From positions 1 through 34,896 of the forward strand of contig JAEWAX010000013.1 in assembly GCA_023391425.1 (NCBI GenBank): a stretch of DNA of 34,896 nucleotides. Reading direction: 5' to 3'. Made by a program: the position numbers and the translations under genes. Under the pieces are notes generated by a model. That model did not search any database. It saw only the letters and a list, made by a program, of their open reading frames with translations, and was not told the origin of the DNA. The stretch is from Bacillota bacterium. Lineage in GTDB: Bacteria > Bacillota > Clostridia > Acetivibrionales > DSM-1351. Positions within the stretch are counted from its first letter, which is position 1. Each line of letters opens with the position of its first letter. This document shows, one piece after another, positions 16,326-25,891 of this stretch.

Positions 16326-17909
16326 TTATTTTTTGCCGTAGAACTCGTCATACCAAGATTGCATTTCTGCTTTTATTTTTTCGCCGCCACTATTTGTCCA
16401 GTCTGACTGGAAGGTTTTGAGGTCACTAATTTTTTTAGTACCGCCAATAAGCTGTAGGATAAAGTCACCAGTAGACTTAAACAATGACTGATTGTACTTG
16501 GAGTAATTCTGCAATGAAGGCATGAATGCGAAAGTATTATCTACGAAGATTTTTGGATTCTCTTTGTTTGTTTTGTTAGTAACTGCATCAAATGCTGCCC
16601 ACATAGCATCACTCTTTCTAACACGAGAAGGCCACTGTTTTGCAAACTCTTTCTCATCAGTACTGTTAAGATACCAGTAGGAATTACCGCGCTCTTCTGC
16701 AAAAATAGGGTTAATTGGTTTTATGGAACCATCAGTATCATAGGTAAAGTGTGTACCTTCAACACCGATATTGAGGTATAGCTGATTTTGTTGCTTAATG
16801 TTCATCCAGTTAATAGCATGCTGAGCATTCTTGGAGCTCTTAAGTATACAGGTCACCTGATTGATTGCCTCAGTCTTCATATACTTGCAAGTACCATCAG
16901 AACCCGCTAGTGCACCAATGTAGCCAAGATCTTCGCTCTTAAGGCCTAGACCATCCTTACCTGTCATGATTGGAGTAGTAACAGCAACACCAACACGGTT
17001 TGAAGCTGCAATAATTGCTTTTCCTGCAGATAATTTTTCATTTACAGTGGTTGTGTTGTTAACCGCCCAATCACGATCTATAAGTCCTTCTTTTGAAAGT
17101 TTTTGCATAAATTCCATCATTTTAGGGAAATTTTCATGTTCAGTCATATAGTAGACTTTACCATTCTCATCGACCATCCAGTCGTTATAGATACCAAATG
17201 CAGAAGTTATACACTGTGGTATATCCCAGTTAACCGAGGCTTCTGAGGCAGCACGGAAAGGACCGGTGAAGGGAATATATTTATCTCCATAGAACTTTTT
17301 AAGAGCAACAAGGGTGTTATAGAACTCGTCTATAGTAGTTGGAAGTTGATTAATGCCAGCTGCTTTCATCAAATCCATTCTTGCTACCATGAACGTTGTT
17401 ATTTCAGTTGGGTATGGATATTTGTAAGGAATACCATAGATTTTACCATCGGAACCTGAAGTAGCCTTCCAAGAATCTTCAGATACACCTTTGAGAATGT
17501 CCTGACCATACTGATTAAGTAAATCTGTAAGAGGCATCAATGCGCCTTGAGATAGTAGTGTCTGGAACTGTGAGACACTTACCTGAAGGACGTCATAATT
17601 AGCACCAGACGCAACTTCCATAAGGAGCTTTTCGTCTGCATTTTCAGCCGGGAGTACGTTGTAATTTACTTTGTAACCAGTTTTTTCTTCATAGACTTTT
17701 GCCATACTGTCAGTGTTAGGGTCAAAGCTGACATTGTAACCAAGATACTTAAGTTCTGGTTTTTCACCATCCAGAGCTTTAGCGTCGGTTGAGGTGCTTG
17801 CTTTAGCTGTTGAGGTGTCACTTGGAGTTGAAGTACTGCTCTGTCCACAACCTGCTAAGCTAGAAACAATCATCAATACTGCAAGAAACGATACAAAAAT
17901 CTTCTTCAT
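16326..17909 (-). CDS. ABC transporter solute-binding lipoprotein
   Basis: A 527-residue extracellular binding protein. The signal peptide MKKIFVSFLAVLMIVSSLAGC ends in the lipobox SLAGC with lipidated Cys21, followed by a Ser/Thr/Ala-rich linker (22-48). The rest is a family 1-type sugar-binding fold, and its length (over 500 residues) matches the LipO/Lpl class of clostridial and bacillar importers. The two permease genes just upstream complete the membrane part. Proteins of this class bind oligosaccharides or complex sugars; the ligand cannot be read from sequence. The start ATG has GAGGAAGGG upstream. Confidence 0.9.
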   Translation of the reverse strand: MKKIFVSFLAVLMIVSSLAGCGQSSTSTPSDTSTAKASTSTDAKALDGEKPELKYLGYNVSFDPNTDSMAKVYEEKTGYKVNYNVLPAENADEKLLMEVASGANYDVLQVSVSQFQTLLSQGALMPLTDLLNQYGQDILKGVSEDSWKATSGSDGKIYGIPYKYPYPTEITTFMVARMDLMKAAGINQLPTTIDEFYNTLVALKKFYGDKYIPFTGPFRAASEASVNWDIPQCITSAFGIYNDWMVDENGKVYYMTEHENFPKMMEFMQKLSKEGLIDRDWAVNNTTTVNEKLSAGKAIIAASNRVGVAVTTPIMTGKDGLGLKSEDLGYIGALAGSDGTCKYMKTEAINQVTCILKSSKNAQHAINWMNIKQQNQLYLNIGVEGTHFTYDTDGSIKPINPIFAEERGNSYWYLNSTDEKEFAKQWPSRVRKSDAMWAAFDAVTNKTNKENPKIFVDNTFAFMPSLQNYSKYNQSLFKSTGDFILQLIGGTKKISDLKTFQSDWTNSGGEKIKAEMQSWYDEFYGKK

Positions 17910-17982
17910 AATTTCCCTTCCTCTTTTTTTTTATTTTTACCGGTTTCCCGATAAATTACGTATAAAATAAAACTAATTTTGA

Positions 17983-18879
17983 TTAACCCTTAACTGAGCC
18001 AATCGTAATACCTTGAACCATAAATCTCTGAACTAATGGATATAATGCAACGATAGGAATTAGTGAAAGAACAACTACTGCTGCGATAATTCCATCGATG
18101 GAAACATTAGCATAATTACCTGCAACAAGTCGCTCAACAATTGTCTGTGTATTGCTAACAGTATTATAGGTAAATAGCTGCAAGGTTTGCATGTTGGTAC
18201 TATTGGTATACATCATTGCATGGAAGTAATTGTTCCAATAATTAACAGCATATAACATGGCTACTGTAGCTAACACAGGTGTTGACATTGGACAGACAAT
18301 GGATATTAATATTCTTACATCAGTGGCACCGTCGATTTTTGCCGATTCTTCAATACTCTCAGGCAAGCCTTCAAAATAATTTTTAACAATGAACATGTTG
18401 AAATGCACTATAAAAAACGGCAGTATCAGCGCAGCAAATGTATCCATAATATTCAAGGTACGCACTACCATATATGCAGGAATTATTCCACCAAAGAACA
18501 CCATGCTGATAATGTATAACATAATAAAGACCTTACGCCCTTTAAACGAGGGCTTTGATAGCGGATACGCAGTTGTGATTGTCACAACCATACTGATGAT
18601 TGTACCCAAAACAGTAACAATTATCGTATTTTTTAGCGCATGTAAAAACGTAGTCTCTGCTAGTACATATTTCATTGTTTCAAACTGTATATCAACCGGC
18701 CAAAATAACACAGAACCCGATGTAACTGCAGATGCACCACTGAATGACTTGGATACCACATGCAAAATAGGAAGTATCGCACACAGTGCAAGTATACTCA
18801 TGATAATGTAGGAAATTACTATCATAATCTTTTCACTTATTTCCAGCGGGATGCCCATACTCTTTTTCTTCATAAACAT
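17983..18879 (-). CDS. Carbohydrate ABC transporter permease (LplC/YtcP type)
   Basis: A 298-residue inner-membrane permease with about six membrane segments and the ATPase-docking EAA loop in the form EESAKIDGATDVRI...P. The C-terminus VQGITIGSVKG is the usual end of this LplC-type family. The frame is open to an ATG at 18921 that overlaps the previous gene; the ATG at 18879 has GAGGTG seven bases upstream and gives the typical N-terminus MFMKKKS. It pairs with the permease at 18915-19883. No ATPase gene is present, as in other systems of this class that share one multipurpose ATPase encoded elsewhere. Confidence 0.9.
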   Translation of the reverse strand: MFMKKKSMGIPLEISEKIMIVISYIIMSILALCAILPILHVVSKSFSGASAVTSGSVLFWPVDIQFETMKYVLAETTFLHALKNTIIVTVLGTIISMVVTITTAYPLSKPSFKGRKVFIMLYIISMVFFGGIIPAYMVVRTLNIMDTFAALILPFFIVHFNMFIVKNYFEGLPESIEESAKIDGATDVRILISIVCPMSTPVLATVAMLYAVNYWNNYFHAMMYTNSTNMQTLQLFTYNTVSNTQTIVERLVAGNYANVSIDGIIAAVVVLSLIPIVALYPLVQRFMVQGITIGSVKG

Positions 18880-18914
18880 AGTTTTCACCTCATACATGAT
18901 ATACTTTATTCCAA

Positions 18915-19883
18915 TTACCAAATACTCCTATGAAGTACTCTCTTACAAACACTATTTGAACCAACAATTAAGATAAATGCTACAACCGAGTTAAATAAAC
19001 CAAGCGCGGTACCCAAAGCGAAATCTGATTGACCTAAGCCCATACGGTAAACATAGGTCTGGATTACATCGGCCACATCGTATACCGTTGCATTGTAGAA
19101 TACAAGAATCTGTTCAAATCCAGTATCCAATATATATCCTACCTTTAGAATTAGCATTAATACGATGGTAGATGCCATTCCTGGCAATGTTATATGCCAG
19201 ATTTGACGTAGTTTGGAAGCACCATCCACTCGAGCTGCTTCATAGAGCGAAATGTCGATACCCGTGATAGCAGCCAAATAGATGACTGTATTCCAACCAA
19301 CTTCTTTCCATCCCTCAGTAAAGACCAATAGCCCTCGAAATATGTTAGGATCTGAGAAAAAACTGATTCTTTCAATTCCTAACGCTGCAAGTCCGCTGTT
19401 TACTATTCCATAAGTGCCCAGCAAGGAATAGAAAATACCGAACGTAACTACCCAAGAGAAGAAATATGGTATATAAATCGCGGTTTGTGCCAGCTTGCGA
19501 TAAGCTTTATTACGGATCTCATTGAGCAAAATCGCACATATTATAGGAATGGGGAATAGGAACACAATCTTATATGCATTGATAATCAAAGTGTTTACAA
19601 GAACTTTGATAAACGCTGAACTTGCAAACAATCGCTCAAAATGCTGTAATCCTACCCAATCACTCTTCGCGATTGCATCCAATGGATTACTACCTGCAAA
19701 AATACTGTAATCCTTAAATGCTATTGTGATACCATACAGTGGCAAAAACTTATAGACTATCAAAAAGAACAATCCAGGGAGCAACATTAAATACATGATA
19801 TAATGCTCTTTCATATATGCTCCCAATTTAAAATGCGTTTGTATTTCATTTTTTGCTTGTGATTTTGCAGCAAACATTTTCAT
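18915..19883 (-). CDS. Carbohydrate ABC transporter permease (LplB type)
   Basis: A 322-residue permease, the first gene of the importer operon. It shows an amphipathic N-terminus, then six predicted membrane segments, the family phrase FLPLYGITIAFKDYS near the first periplasmic loop, and the EAA motif SLYEAARVDGASKLRQIWHITLPG (the ATPase contact). The open frame extends to 19979, but GGAGGAG lies seven bases before the ATG at 19883, and the extension lacks a ribosome site. The promoter region lies in 19967-20036. Confidence 0.9.
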   Translation of the reverse strand: MKMFAAKSQAKNEIQTHFKLGAYMKEHYIMYLMLLPGLFFLIVYKFLPLYGITIAFKDYSIFAGSNPLDAIAKSDWVGLQHFERLFASSAFIKVLVNTLIINAYKIVFLFPIPIICAILLNEIRNKAYRKLAQTAIYIPYFFSWVVTFGIFYSLLGTYGIVNSGLAALGIERISFFSDPNIFRGLLVFTEGWKEVGWNTVIYLAAITGIDISLYEAARVDGASKLRQIWHITLPGMASTIVLMLILKVGYILDTGFEQILVFYNATVYDVADVIQTYVYRMGLGQSDFALGTALGLFNSVVAFILIVGSNSVCKRVLHRSIW

Positions 19884-19966
19884 AGCATAACTCCTCCGCA
19901 AATTGGCAGTCAGTAGAAACTTTACATAATAGAACATTTTGAAAAATGTGTAGAATAAAAGACTTA

Positions 19967-20036
19967 TGAAAGCTTTCAAGGTAAGTTTGTATTCAATCTA
20001 TGTTTTTATATTAGCATACAAATCTCATAAGTTGAA
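19967..20036 (-). promoter_or_regulatory. Probable importer-operon promoter with palindrome in the leader
   Basis: On the minus strand an extended -10 TGCTAATAT (-10 TAATAT at 20008-20013) has a weak -35, TTCAAC (20031-20036), at 17 bp. A poor -35 would fit a promoter that needs an activator such as YesN. A 12-bp palindrome TGAAAGCTTTCA lies in the expected leader (19967-19978) and may be an operator or relaxed catabolite site. The rest of the 19884-20252 gap holds only this and the hairpin at 20146-20201. Confidence 0.45.
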
Positions 20037-20145
20037 TAACTCAATCTTCTGATTCCTTATCCAAAACTGTTATATTTGCATAAAAATCTACTCGGTTTGT
20101 GTTGAAATTTGTAGAAATGGCACTAAAGAAGTTGATATATGATAG

Positions 20146-20201
20146 CGATAGGGACTGATAAAATAAGCTATCTCAGTAGCTTATTTTATCAGTCCCTATC
20201 G
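20146..20201. terminator. Perfect 25-bp hairpin between the sensor-kinase gene and the importer operon
   Basis: The arms 20146-20170 and 20177-20201 are exact reverse complements of 25 bp around a 6-nt loop (TCTCAG). It lies downstream of the sensor kinase stop on the minus strand. There is no clean T-run on the minus-strand side; the plus-strand side is followed by TTCTTTTCTTC. It is probably the terminator of the two-component genes, working by stem strength. Confidence 0.6.
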
Positions 20202-20252
20202 TTCTTTTCTTCATTTTATACTAGAATGTATATAAACTGTAAGTAATAGTAT

Positions 20253-22064
20253 TTACTCTTGATTCATGTGCTTCAATGGTATTGACAGTGTAACAGTAGT
20301 ACCCATTTTCAACTCTGAACTTATCATCAAGCCGCAATCATCGCCACCAAATAGCTTAAGTCTTTCATCTACATTCCCTAGACCATAGCCTTTTGTACTG
20401 CTGTTCTCTTGGCTTATGATCTTCTCCAACTGCTCTTGGCTCATTCCATATCCGTTATCCTTTATTATGATCACCAATTTACCATTTTCTTTTTTTGCCG
20501 TAATACCAAGCCAACCCTCGTTGTTTTCGTTGTGCAGGATACCATGATTAAGAGCATTTTCTACCAATGGTTGCAGAGTTAGCTTAGGAATAAGACATTC
20601 CATGATATCATCGTCTACATTAATATCTATGGTAGAAATATTGCTAAACCTTTTTTGCATAAGCCCTATATAAGCACGGATTAAATCCAATTCTTCCTGA
20701 AGAGTAACAACATCTCTTCCTTTGCTCAAACTCAGACGGAAATATTTTGAAAATGCATTTAGCATCCATACACTGTCTTCCTTTCGATCGTCTAAGATCA
20801 TCCACTTGATTGCATCTAATGTATTATAAAGAAAATGCGGGTTTATTTGTGCCTGTAAAGCTTTTAATTGGTAATCACGTGCCTTCAATTTTGCTTCATA
20901 AGATTCTTCCATTAGCTTTTTGATAGTAACAACTAAATGGTTTGCATTATTTTCTAATAATGCAAGTGATTTATAGTTTTTTGTATCCTTATCTGTCAAA
21001 CTGCCAACTTGCTCTATGCCGTCATTATTTACCACCATGATGGCATTGTTTATTCGTTTTACGGTGTTTTCAATAATACTAGAATATATCAATATCAATG
21101 AAATAACAAAAATTACTACAACGGCAATAATTAGCAGAACACGCACAAAATCAAATGAAAAAACATCTGAGCCAAAAACCGCAGATGCAGGTAGCCTCAT
21201 TACAAGGTACCAATCAGTTGTATTCAATTTTGAAAATGCCACGAGATCGGCATTTTGGCTCATACTTCCACTCATATGCCCCTTTTTATTCATCAATACA
21301 GTGCTGAGTTCAGTATCAGAAAGACCCTTTTTACCAATCAAGGTTGAATTTGGATGTGATATTATAACGCCGCTTGAATCTACCAGATAAATTTCCTCAT
21401 CAATGCTGATACCGGCAGAAAATGTACTACTCAGCTTGCTCTCTTCAATATCTAATTGTAGTACACTTGCTATTTCATCATAATTGGTTTTACTGGAAAT
21501 TGTCATTCTACAGGATATAGTATTTGTTAAACCTCTTCCATCATAAATATTCGATTCATAGGTTTTCAGCCAAAGAACACCTCGTTTGTAAGTATCATCG
21601 GGATTAGATTGTGTAAGCTCCGGTAAAGAATAGAATGTATCCTTCTGATTTGCATAGATCTTACTAGCAGGTACATATAAGCGTATTTTACTAATCATGT
21701 GTTTACCTTCATAAGCTGAAACTAAAGATTTTAGTTCATCATACTCTTTTAACTGTTTTTCAAAATCAGTGCTGCCACTTATAATATAAGGATAAGCTGT
21801 GCTAAGAATAGAAATTGCACTCTCAGAAATCTGTTCAAAACGGTAATCTAAATTGTTTTTTATTTGACTTACCGCTAATTGCATATTATTTGAAAGCTCA
21901 TTCTCAATGATATTTGCCGAATGGACAGAATAAAAATATACGATAAGTGTCAGCGGTATAACTACACTGAAGGCAAAAAGAGCTATAGCTCGTTTGGATA
22001 AGCGCATTTTATCACTACTTATAATTCGCATGGAAATTTTTTCACGTAACTTAATTCGCTTCAT
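20253..22064 (-). CDS. Sensor histidine kinase, YesM family
   Basis: A membrane sensor kinase of 603 residues from the chosen start (numbers below count the first in-frame ATG at 22070). Membrane segments are at about 27-48 and 309-332, enclosing a ~260-residue extracellular domain of the Cache type; a HAMP-like linker follows. The His_kinase block has the phospho-acceptor His412 (QAQINPHFLYNTLDAIKW), and the ATPase domain has the N box ENALNH (504-509), DNGYGM (538-543) and GYGLGN (561-566). The ATG at 22070 abuts AAAGGAA with no spacing; the next ATG at 22064 has six bases and is preferred. It works with the YesN-type regulator encoded 41 bp upstream, presumably sensing the imported sugar. 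Confidence 0.9.
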   Translation of the reverse strand: MKRIKLREKISMRIISSDKMRLSKRAIALFAFSVVIPLTLIVYFYSVHSANIIENELSNNMQLAVSQIKNNLDYRFEQISESAISILSTAYPYIISGSTDFEKQLKEYDELKSLVSAYEGKHMISKIRLYVPASKIYANQKDTFYSLPELTQSNPDDTYKRGVLWLKTYESNIYDGRGLTNTISCRMTISSKTNYDEIASVLQLDIEESKLSSTFSAGISIDEEIYLVDSSGVIISHPNSTLIGKKGLSDTELSTVLMNKKGHMSGSMSQNADLVAFSKLNTTDWYLVMRLPASAVFGSDVFSFDFVRVLLIIAVVVIFVISLILIYSSIIENTVKRINNAIMVVNNDGIEQVGSLTDKDTKNYKSLALLENNANHLVVTIKKLMEESYEAKLKARDYQLKALQAQINPHFLYNTLDAIKWMILDDRKEDSVWMLNAFSKYFRLSLSKGRDVVTLQEELDLIRAYIGLMQKRFSNISTIDINVDDDIMECLIPKLTLQPLVENALNHGILHNENNEGWLGITAKKENGKLVIIIKDNGYGMSQEQLEKIISQENSSTKGYGLGNVDERLKLFGGDDCGLMISSELKMGTTVTLSIPLKHMNQE

Positions 22065-22105
22065 TGACATTTCCTTTCTACGTGCACCTATTTCTTATGC
22101 AAAGG

Positions 22106-23725
22106 CTATTCCTGAGAGGATGATATTGCAATATTCCTATATTCACTAGGAGTAATTCCTATATACTTTTTAAACAAACGAGAAAAATAGCTTGGTGATA
22201 GATAGCCAACCTCATAACATACATCGTATAGTTTGATGTACGGGTCTGACAAAAGTTTCTTTGCCTTCTCAAGCCGGGTTAAAGTCAAATAATCATTTAT
22301 AGTAGTTCCTGTTACTTGTTTGAACAATACGCAAAGATATGTCGGCGTCAAATAGACTTCCTTAGCCAATTCGCTTATTGATATCTGCTCCTTATAGCGT
22401 TCTTCTATGTTTTTTCGCACCTGATTGATGATGGTATGTGAATATGTTTTACTCATGTTACTCATGAGGGTCGCTACCTCAAAATAAAGCTTTTGAATTA
22501 GAATGCATTGCTCTTCAAAATTCGCACAGCACAGGAACTTCTCTAAAATCATGCGCTGATTGGAATAATCACTTTTTTTATTTATTTTTATATCAGTTAC
22601 AATGCGTGTAGGAAGAAGTAATAAAAAAATCATCAAATTTTGCTCTTCATCATGATAAAATTTTTCTCTTATGATATTAAAAAGAGATTGGAGTACTTCT
22701 GATACCTGATCGGTGTTCCCGCAACTCAAACATTCCTGAAGACTTTTTTCGGCTCTCTCCTTGTATTCCTTCAAAATATCGTTCATTTCATATTTATCGA
22801 CGGAAATTGCGAGTGCGTCATCGAGTAAATACCGTTTGCTTATGGAATTGGATGCATTCTCATATGATGTTTTTATATTTTCAAGACCTTTAAATCTGCC
22901 GCTAATACCAATGGATACTGGTAGGTTCATATAACCATTAAGACGCCTGTTTAGCTTTTCAGAGACTTCAAGAAGAGTCTCCTCGTATTCATCTTCTAAT
23001 AATGAAAGTATCATTACATATTCGCCTTGTTTATTTTCAAAGCAAATAGTATCATTATACTGCTTGCCAATCTCTGTGCATTCGTTTTGTATTTGAAGAG
23101 ATGTAAGCTGCCGTTCACGTTCTGACAGGACATGAAACGTGCTGTAAACATTTTGTATCTGTACTACTAGTACACAGTAGTTTATTTCATTATTAAGAGG
23201 GATATTTAAAAAATTTATACGTTCCTTCATTATTTCTGGATTTTCAATATCATCACGAATCAATGTCATGAGCAAACGCTCCTGCAAAAGTGGAAAGCTC
23301 TGATTCAAGAGAATTTCCATATCAGCTAAGTTTTTTTTGCTCTGATTTTCAGCATTCATAGTGTTAACCACACGACTAACTGTATCTTTAAGTTCATCTA
23401 AATCAACGGATTTGAGGATATAGTCCACAGCTTCGACTTTCAGTGCCTTTTTGAGGTAGACTAAATCATCATGACCACTAATAAAGATTATCTTTATATT
23501 GGGATAAAGCTCTCGTAAGTTTTTCGCCAATGTTATTCCGTCCATATATGGCATGAGAACATCCGTAAGCACCAGATCAATAGGGTTTTCCTTCACGAAC
23601 TGAAACGCCTTCTGTCCATCAGAAATATCGGCAACGATTTCAATATTGTATGCACTCCACTCAAAGTGCTTTCTTAACCCTTGACGTACCAGATCTTCAT
23701 CATCAACAATAATAGCTTTATACAT
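22106..23725 (-). CDS. Response regulator, YesN family (REC + AraC-type HTH)
   Basis: A 539-residue response regulator. The receiver domain spans about 1-120, with Asp8/Asp9, phospho-acceptor Asp55 (LVLTDVLMPYMDG) and Lys105. A long middle region of the YesN type follows, then two AraC-family HTH motifs at the C-terminus (about 440-535: ISELAKEVYLTPTYLCVLFK and YDVCYEVGYLSPSYFSRLFK). As a partner of the YesM-type kinase just downstream it probably activates the importer operon and perhaps the divergent flavoprotein operon across the 684-bp gap. The ribosome site is AGGAG. Confidence 0.92.
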   Translation of the reverse strand: MYKAIIVDDEDLVRQGLRKHFEWSAYNIEIVADISDGQKAFQFVKENPIDLVLTDVLMPYMDGITLAKNLRELYPNIKIIFISGHDDLVYLKKALKVEAVDYILKSVDLDELKDTVSRVVNTMNAENQSKKNLADMEILLNQSFPLLQERLLMTLIRDDIENPEIMKERINFLNIPLNNEINYCVLVVQIQNVYSTFHVLSERERQLTSLQIQNECTEIGKQYNDTICFENKQGEYVMILSLLEDEYEETLLEVSEKLNRRLNGYMNLPVSIGISGRFKGLENIKTSYENASNSISKRYLLDDALAISVDKYEMNDILKEYKERAEKSLQECLSCGNTDQVSEVLQSLFNIIREKFYHDEEQNLMIFLLLLPTRIVTDIKINKKSDYSNQRMILEKFLCCANFEEQCILIQKLYFEVATLMSNMSKTYSHTIINQVRKNIEERYKEQISISELAKEVYLTPTYLCVLFKQVTGTTINDYLTLTRLEKAKKLLSDPYIKLYDVCYEVGYLSPSYFSRLFKKYIGITPSEYRNIAISSSQE

Positions 23726-24409
23726 AATTTTCTCCTATCTGATATATATCTAATATTCGGATTATTCTATTATATATAGTTATGAGTTTCTGTATTAATA
23801 TTTAAATTCTATATAAATTCTAATGCTATCGAATGGGATAGCTACCATAGAAACACCATGTTTTGTCTTATGCATACATGTGATGATTTGAAGATAAAAT
23901 ATTTAGCTTCCTAAAAGGTATAGATACCCAAACTTAATTAGAATCTATATAAACAAATATTCAAAGGAAATCTATATTTTATTAAGTATACCACACAAGT
24001 TAATCACTCAACAATAGCTTATAAATTACCATATATAGCAATTTATCTGGATTTAAGGTATATAAATTCCAGAAATATTTTAAGAAACTGGAAGGTTTCA
24101 AATACTATTTTAACAAACAAATCACAAAGTAATATGTACCATTTGTTTGATAACTATCATTATCCTTCACTCATTTTTCTGTTTTGTTGACTTGCAAGTT
24201 TTAAATGCTATATTTAAAGAAAATACTTATCTTTTTATTAATTTTGTCTATAGATTGAATATTGCTCTATGCTCAAAATAGTGACTTTCGATAATAATAC
24301 GATTTGCTATCAGTTGAGCATGAGCACCAATCTATCCATAATATTGTTATTTTACATTATATTATATTTTATTTGTTAACATAAATAATATGATTTATAG
24401 GAGGATAGC
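23726..24409. promoter_or_regulatory. 684-bp divergent regulatory region
   Basis: This AT-rich stretch separates the minus-strand yesN-like gene from the plus-strand flavoprotein operon and holds no convincing gene. On the minus strand, TATAAT at 23774-23769 is a candidate -10. Dyads present: GCTATC-N6-GATAGC (23825-23842), GGTATAGATACC (23917-23928), CTGGATTTA/TAAATTCCAG (24047-24072), and a longer imperfect dyad with arms near 24261-24276 and 24314-24331. AATCTATAT occurs twice, around 23942 and 23969, as possible response-regulator half-sites. The assignments are guesses; only the repeats themselves are seen. Confidence 0.5.
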
Positions 24410-25783
24410 ATGAGTGAAGTTCAATACACAAAAACCATTAAAACCGTAATAGAAACAGATGTTCTTGTTATAGGAGGTGGCACTGCTGGCTTCGGGGCAG
24501 CAGTAGCAGCAGCACGTAATGGAGCGAAAACACTTCTAATTGAGCGTGCAAGCATACTTGGTGGAATGGCTACAGTAGGTCTTGTAGGCCCATTTATGAC
24601 TTGCTTTGATAACGATGCAAAGGAACAATTGGTAAAGGGTATCTTTGACGAACTTTGTCTACGTACTGAGGAGCGTGGTGGTGCTATTCATCCTTCTAAA
24701 GTAGAAGGGATGACTTCGTATTCTTCATACTATATGGCTAGCCATAGACATGTGACCCCATATCAGTCCGAGGTGCTTGCTGTCGTAATGGAAGAAATGG
24801 TTGCAGAATCAGGTGCACAAATACTTTTCAATGTACAGGTTGCCGATTGTATTACTAAAGACGGAAAGGTCGATTATGTAATTGTCAATATGAAGGAAGG
24901 TATTGCCGCAATTCGTGCAAAGCTATTTATCGACTGCACTGGCGATGCCGATGTGGCTTATTTTGCAGGAGTTCCCACTTGGCTAGGCAACAAGGAAACG
25001 GGTGTTATGCAGCCAACTTCTCTTTTCTTTGAAGTTGGTAATATTGACCGTGAAAAATATTTAGGGGAGCTTGAAGCTAACAAGTCCAATCTGGACAACC
25101 ACATTGCCAATTGTTTTGCACAGTACGTGGAGGAAGCCAAACGTAACGGTGACTGGACAATTGATCGCAATGAATTGGGTAACTATGAGCAGAATATACC
25201 CGGAAGATGGAAGATTAATACTACTCGTATGGCACATATCGATGCTACGAAGACATCAGATATAACTAGAGCTCTTATAGAAGGTAGGCGTCAAGTACAG
25301 GAAGTTGTTGCTTTTATGAAAAAATATCTACCTGGTTGTGAGGATATTCAGCTTATTCAGGTAGCTACTGCACTTGGCGTTCGCGAAACACGGCACATTG
25401 TTGGAAAATACGAACTTACAGCAGAAGATATACTCTCGCGCAAGCATTTCGATGATGCAATATGTACTTTTGGATATGCCATCGATGTTCATCATTCAGC
25501 AGGCGGTGGTGTTACCTTTACCTGTGTTGATAAATACTACACTATACCTTATCGTTGTCTCATTCCTCAGAGCTGCGACAATATGCTTGTTGCAGGGCGT
25601 AGTATCTGTGGCTCCTCGGAGGCTGCAGCAAGTTATCGAGTTATGCCAGCATGTATAGCTATGGGTCAGGCGGCAGGCACAGCAGCCGCAATAGCACTAA
25701 GAAGTGGCGCACGTCCCGAGGATGTAGATATCCTTGAGCTACGAAATACTCTGATGGAGCAAGGTGCTGTAATCAAGGATTAG
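24410..25783 (+). CDS. FAD-dependent oxidoreductase (FAD_oxidored family), type B
   Basis: A 457-residue flavoprotein, same length and block order as the one at 14863-16236. FAD motif GGGTAG (22-27) and IERASILGG; then VGPFMTCFDNDAKEQLVKGIFDE; IDCTGDADVAYFAG; LGVRETRHIVGKYELTAEDI; and the C-terminal AGRSICGSSEAAASYRVM...MGQAAGTAAAIA. There is no signal peptide, so it is cytoplasmic. It is the first gene of the operon that also holds the allulose epimerase and an SDR dehydrogenase, with AGGAGG before the ATG. A role in oxidation of the same class of carbohydrate as the minus operon is inferred; the reaction is unknown. Confidence 0.86.
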   Translation: MSEVQYTKTIKTVIETDVLVIGGGTAGFGAAVAAARNGAKTLLIERASILGGMATVGLVGPFMTCFDNDAKEQLVKGIFDELCLRTEERGGAIHPSKVEGMTSYSSYYMASHRHVTPYQSEVLAVVMEEMVAESGAQILFNVQVADCITKDGKVDYVIVNMKEGIAAIRAKLFIDCTGDADVAYFAGVPTWLGNKETGVMQPTSLFFEVGNIDREKYLGELEANKSNLDNHIANCFAQYVEEAKRNGDWTIDRNELGNYEQNIPGRWKINTTRMAHIDATKTSDITRALIEGRRQVQEVVAFMKKYLPGCEDIQLIQVATALGVRETRHIVGKYELTAEDILSRKHFDDAICTFGYAIDVHHSAGGGVTFTCVDKYYTIPYRCLIPQSCDNMLVAGRSICGSSEAAASYRVMPACIAMGQAAGTAAAIALRSGARPEDVDILELRNTLMEQGAVIKD

Positions 25784-25891
25784 TTCCTCTGAATTGTTAC
25801 GTTACTTACAATTAAAATGCAAGAATATGAAAGCTAATCTTTGTTCTTACATTTAAATAAATATAAACCAAATAATGAAGGAGACAAAATT

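Noticed and set aside
18389..18811. 140-codon plus-strand ORF
   Set aside because: Antisense to the LplC-type permease, which has the full EAA loop and membrane pattern.
19967..19978. TGAAAGCTTTCA as a definite catabolite (CcpA) site
   Set aside because: It is palindromic but lacks the central CG and 14-bp length of the usual consensus; kept only as a possible operator.
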